DNA from: Conchocele bisecta
Lineage: Eukaryota > Mollusca > Bivalvia > Lucinida > Thyasiridae
Direction of reading: 5' to 3'
Length of the DNA: 64,000 bases
NCBI GenBank assembly: GCA_029237695.1
Contig: CM055272.1
Location: 30,576,791-30,640,790, forward strand
Position numbers and translations under genes: made by a program. The notes below the pieces were generated by a model, which saw only the letters and a program-made list of their open reading frames with translations, was not told where the DNA came from and did no database searches. Below are positions 56,601 to 62,600 of this stretch, one piece after another (the stretch's first letter is position 1; the number at the start of each line of letters is the position of its first letter).

Positions 56601-59600
56601 TTGGACAAAGAGATGGACAGACGAAGAGCATGTCAACTTTACGACCCAGAGAAAGTGGCAAAAAATAGGTAACGGTCACATGAAGGCCAACAATGTCGGG
56701 AGTAACGGCATAAGCTCTCCCTATTCTTTGAACGAATGAGCGAACAAGGGGATTAACTCCTGATGGATCAGGGCCACAGCGAACATGTTTATGGTACACT
56801 TGTTCACGTCTCAAAACTGTCTTCTAAGGTATAAAAATGGTGAACATTCAGATAATGTCAATCAGTCCCCGCCGTTTTAAGGGTGAGGCAATATGAAAGC
56901 TGTCAACAGGTTATCAAAACCTGAAACTAGATTATACAATCAACATTCCGGAGTAAAGTGATAGCTACAAAGATACAGCTGGAAGAAAGTAAAATTTACC
57001 CTTACCCAGTCTGGCTGCAATGAAAATAAACATAAGGCCATCCATAATTATATTTCCTGTAACCCGATCGACCCGCTAAAAACGGTGCGACCCAATTTTT
57101 TTAATTGCAATTTCGTTTACAATTTTTTTTTTTTTTTTTTTACAATTTTGTTTACAATTTATTTTTTACAATTTTTTTTTTTTTTTTCAATTTAGTGTTA
57201 CAGTGGGTTAAAAGGGTTAATATAATATCTGGCCCTAAATGGCATACATGTTCATACAACAACACATACAGCAATTGACATACTTTTATTGCAAGACTTG
57301 CAATATTGAATTTAAAAATTATTAATATTAAAAAGTTACAATATTTTAACACTTGCAATGCAAGTGTTAAAATATTGTACCTTTTTAATATTAATAATTT
57401 TTAAATTGCATATGTCATGTGACAGAAAAAAAAAGAAATTGCCTACAGACCGACCGACCCACTTCTAAAATTCTGGGTCGGGTTACAAGAAACAAACAAT
57501 TTTTTAAGGACGGCCTAATGCACATAGAAAAACAAAATTTGTAAACATCTAAATCTTTGTGTATAACTATAAAGCGTCATTAGGCGTTATTGCAACACAA
57601 CTCCCATGAAAACCTGTAACACAGCAGTTAATATGTTTTCAGCAGTCACCTGTTGTGTTAATCGTCATTACTCAGTAACACAGTTAATATGTTTTCAGCA
57701 GTCACCTGTTGTGTTAATCGCCATTATTCAGTAACACAGTTAATATGTTTTCAGCAGTCACCTGTTGTGTTAATCGCCATTACTCAGTAACACAGTTAAT
57801 ATGTTTTCAGCAGTCACCTGTTGTGTTAATCGCCATTACTCAGTAACACAGTTAATATGTTTTCAGCAGTCACCTGTTGTGTTAATTGCCATTACTCAGT
57901 AACACAGTTAATATGTTTTCAGCAGTCACCTGTTGTGTTAATCGCCATTACTCAGTAACAATGTTTTCAGCAGTCACCTGTTGTGTTAATCGTCATTACT
58001 CAGTAACACAGTTAATATGTTTTCAGCAGTCACCTGTTGTGTTAATCGCCATTACTCAGTAACACAGTTAATATGTTTTCAGCAGTCACCTGTTGTGTTA
58101 ATCGCCATTACTCAGTAACACAGTTAATATGTTTTCAGCAGTCACCTGTTGTGTTAATCGCCATTACTCAGTAACAATGTTTTCAGCAGTCACCTGTTGT
58201 GTTAATCGCCATTACTCAGTAACACAGTTAATATGTTTTCAGCAGTCACCTGTTGTGTTAATCGCCATTACTCAGTAACACAGTTAATATGTTTTCAGCA
58301 GTCACCTGTTGTGTTAATCGCCATTACTCAGTAACACAGTTAATATGTTTTCATCAGTCACCGTTGTGTTAATCGCCATTACTCAGTAACACAGTTAATA
58401 TGTTTTCAGCAGTCACCTGTTGTGTTAATCGTCATTACTCAGTAACACAGTTAATATGTTTTCAGCAGTCACCTGTTGTAAATTCGTCATTACTCAGTAA
58501 CACAGTTAATATGTTTTCAGCAGTCACCTGTTTGTTAATCGCCATTACTCAGTAACACAGTTAATATGTTTTCAGCAGTCACCTGTTGTGTTAATTGCCA
58601 TTACTCAGTAACACAGTTAATATGTTTTCAGCAGTCACCTGTTGTGTTAATCGCCATTACTCAGTAACACAGTTAATATGTTTTCAGCAGTCACCTGTTG
58701 TGTTAATCGCCATTACTCAGTAACACAGTTAATATGTTTTCAGCAGTCACCTGTTGTGTTAATCGTCATTACTCAGTAACACAGTTAATATGTTTTCAGC
58801 AGTCACCTGTTGTGTTAATCGCCATTACTCAGTAACACAGTTAATATGTTTTCAGCAGTCACCTGTTGTGTTAATCGCCATTACTCAGTAACACAGTTAA
58901 TATGTTTTCAGCAGTCACCTGTTGTGTTAATCGCCATTACTCAGTAACACAGTTAATATGTTTTCAGCAGTCACCTGTTGTGTTAATCGCCATTACTCAG
59001 TAACACAGTTAATATGTTTCAGCAGTCACCTGTTGTGTTAATCGCCATTACTCAGTAACAATGTTTTCAGCAGTCACCTGTTGTGTTAATCGCCATTACT
59101 CAGTAACACAGTTAATATGTTTTCAGCAGTCACCTGTTGTGTTAATCGTCATTACTCAGTAACACAGTTAATATGTTTTTAGAAGCCACACATTGTGCTA
59201 TTAGCCATAACCCAACACAGTTAATATGTTTTTAGAAGCCACACGTTGTGTTATTGGCCATAACTCAACAGTTAACATGTTTTGACAAGACACACACAGT
59301 GTCATTGGCCATTATCCAACAGTTTACATGTTTTTACAAGCCACACACTGTGTTATTGGCCATTATCCAATAACATCCCTAATTTAATAGTACAATGAAG
59401 CGTTCCACTGCAGCTAACAATAGCACACATCCGATGTTTTTTATTTAATGGTGGGAATTGGCTCAATTACTTTCAACACCGACTACTATGCATACAGGGA
59501 ACTTCACATTTGTTGATCTCAAACCTGACCAATTGAATTTCGGTCAGGTTGTTTTCTAAAATAAGACGGATGTCGGTTTGCTGACAAATAATTGTATGTA

Positions 59601-62600
59601 TATGGTGCTGGCAGTATGGTGTAGAACAAGTCCCAATCCCAAAGATGTGAAGGAGGTAATTTAAATATGTCTATAAATGTGATTCAAAGGGAAATAACTC
59701 ACTACAATCTGGTGTGGCACGTTGCACACCAGATATTGTAGTGAGTTATTTCCCTTTGAATCACATTTATAGACATAGTTAAATTACCTCCTTCACACCT
59801 ATTGACAACTGATCAAGTCACTGATATTAATAAATATGATTATGTGCGTAATAAATAACATTCTGTAAATAACATTGAAAGTTTATGAAAATTACATAGC
59901 TCATGCAAACTTAAACTGTTGCCAACTTTCAACATCATTTATGGAAAATAACGCCAAATATATGGTAGCGATACGTGCCTGACGTGGTATAACAGAAAAT
60001 ATGGAAGCGATACGTGCCTGATGTGGTATAACAGAAAATATGGAAGCGATACGTGCCTGATGTGGTATAACAACAAATATGGAAGTGATACGTGCCTGAC
60101 GTGGTATAACAGCAAATATGGTAGTGATACGTGCCTGATGTGGTATAACAGAAAATATGGTAGCGTTACTTGCCTGATGTGGTATAACAACAAATATGGA
60201 AGTGATACGTGCCTGACGTGGTATAACAGCAAATATGGTAGCGATAGTGCCTGACATGGTATAACAACAAATATGGAAGTGATACGTGCCCGATGTGGTA
60301 TAACAGCAAATATGGAAGTGATACGTGCCCGATGTGGTATAACAGCAAATATGGTAGCGTTACGTGCCTGATGTGGTATAACAGAAAATGTGGTAGCGTT
60401 ACGTACCTGATGTGGTATAACAACAAATATGGAAGTGATACGTGCCCGATGTGGTATAACAGCAAATATGGTAGCGTTACGTGCCTGATGTGGTATAACA
60501 GAAAATGTGGTAGCGTTACGTGCCTGATGTGGTATAACAACAAATACCGGTATGGAAGAGATACGTGCCTGACGTTGTATAACAGCAAATATGGTAGCGT
60601 TACGTGCCTGATGTGGTATAACAGAAAATATGGAAGTGATACGTGACTGATGTGGTATAACAACAAATATGGAAGTGACACATGCCTGATGTGGTATAAC
60701 AGAAAATATGAAAGTGATACGTGCCTGATGTGGTATAACAGAAAATATGGAAGTGACACATGCCTGACGTGGTATACTATACAAATAAACAACAGATTGG
60801 GAGAATTTATTATAAAAGTTTGAAAGTCCTTCAGGCAGTATTTTGGACTTTTAAAAGTTATATCTCAATTCCAAGCCAATTAGTCTATTTTAAATTAAAA
60901 TGGTTTTAAATCATATTTTTTTTACGAGGTTCCAACAAAAAAGGTGTACACCAATGCTCATGGGCATTCGTCCTAGAATGATTATTTATGTTAAAATGGT
61001 TGACAATATGGTGGAAAGCAAATCATCGCTGTGAAGAAATGGAAAGTGAACAAATGTATGCAATTTCTTCACAGAATTTTGTATTTCGCATTTGAAATTT
61101 TGAACAGATAAAACAGTTCAACTATTCTGCAGTTTGTTGATGAATAAACTTTTCCCATGTGCCACGATGTGGCTACTCGCGGCCAGTAAAATGCTTAGAT
61201 TCATGCCAACCATGAAGTGTGGGAATTAGAGAAAGGTGCGCACCTGAAGGGTTCCCCACTCGTCGGGCTGTGACGAGGCCTGGAAGTGGACCATGACGCT
61301 CGGGTTGTGCATCACGATTGTCTCGCCACTGCTGAACTCCAGCCGCTTGTGCCAGACGCCCGTAGACACTGCACTCTTGTACTCGTCCTGGGGACATTAT
61401 AGGAATGAATGGCCTTTTGGTGGAATTTATCGGGGTATAAACTTGGAAAAGCCACTTTCGCAATTGGTGATAAAAATAAACAATTGGTGATAAAAAATTA
61501 CAATTTTCGAAAAAAAATATAAAAATTCTCGAAAATTGTCATTTTTTATCGCCAATTGTTTATTTTTATCCAATTGGTTATTATAGGAATGAATGGCCTT
61601 TTTATGGAATTTATCGGGGTATAAACTTGGAAAAGTCGCGGGAATACTGGACGAAGGCCGGAAGGCCTCGTCCAGTATTCCCGCGACTTTTCCAAGTTTA
61701 TATCCCCGATAAATTCCACAAAAAGGCCATTTATTCCTTATAATTCCAGCATTTGAAATAAATTAATCAAGAAAATGTGTTTATTTTCCGTTTTCTTAAG
61801 AATTATTTTAACTGCGCCTCACGGTTACGGAAGGTAGTTCGGCATGGAGTTTACTGGGATATAAATTCTGGACAGAGACTTGCTACGGACCAATCAAATG
61901 TTTGGGAATTTTGTAAATATTTTTGTGCTGGAATTATAATATATGCAATCTCAAACAGGTATCTATGTACTCTTCCTCGAGACAAGAATATTGGCGATCT
62001 CAAACATGTATCTATGTGCAGAGCTCCAGATAAGGTGCATATTTGCGTAAATACCCAAATAAAATTGCCAAAAACCCAATTGAAATCAGAAGTAGTGAGT
62101 ATCAAAAACCAATGACAAATTTGTGGTATCTTTATCATGCTACAGAAAACAATGAACAGACAACAAATATAGCATATTTTATTATTTTTCCATGAAAACA
62201 CATCTTGGTATTTCATTAGAATTGTCTCCAAGGAGACAATTCTAATGAAATACAAAGATGTGTTTTCATGTAGAAGCAAACTATTCAATAAGTGCGGTCT
62301 GCTGATGTGTAAACAGTAGTGTGATTCTATTTTACCCAATTAAAATGTTGAAATACCCAATTGCTTCAGAAATGATGGAGTGACAATACTCAATTACTAA
62401 TTCCTTATCTGGAGCCCTGTATGTGAGATCTAGTAATAGAGCCAAGAGCGAATGGAGAGCCAAGAGCGAATGGAGAACCGAATCTATAGAACACGGAATA
62501 AAATCTACGAATCTAATCTATAGAACATAATAGTACATGCATCTGTGAGCTAATATCCGATGAATGAGGTTCTGCAATATTCACCATTCAGTCAGAGAAA

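Noticed and set aside
57605..59175. CRISPR-like regularity of the 56-bp array
   Set aside because: No alternation of constant repeats and unique spacers; the whole unit is repeated, in a eukaryotic intron.
59901..60792. Minus-strand hydrophobic frames of 118-281 codons resembling membrane proteins
   Set aside because: Translations of a 39-bp array; the periodic hydrophobic pattern comes from the unit.
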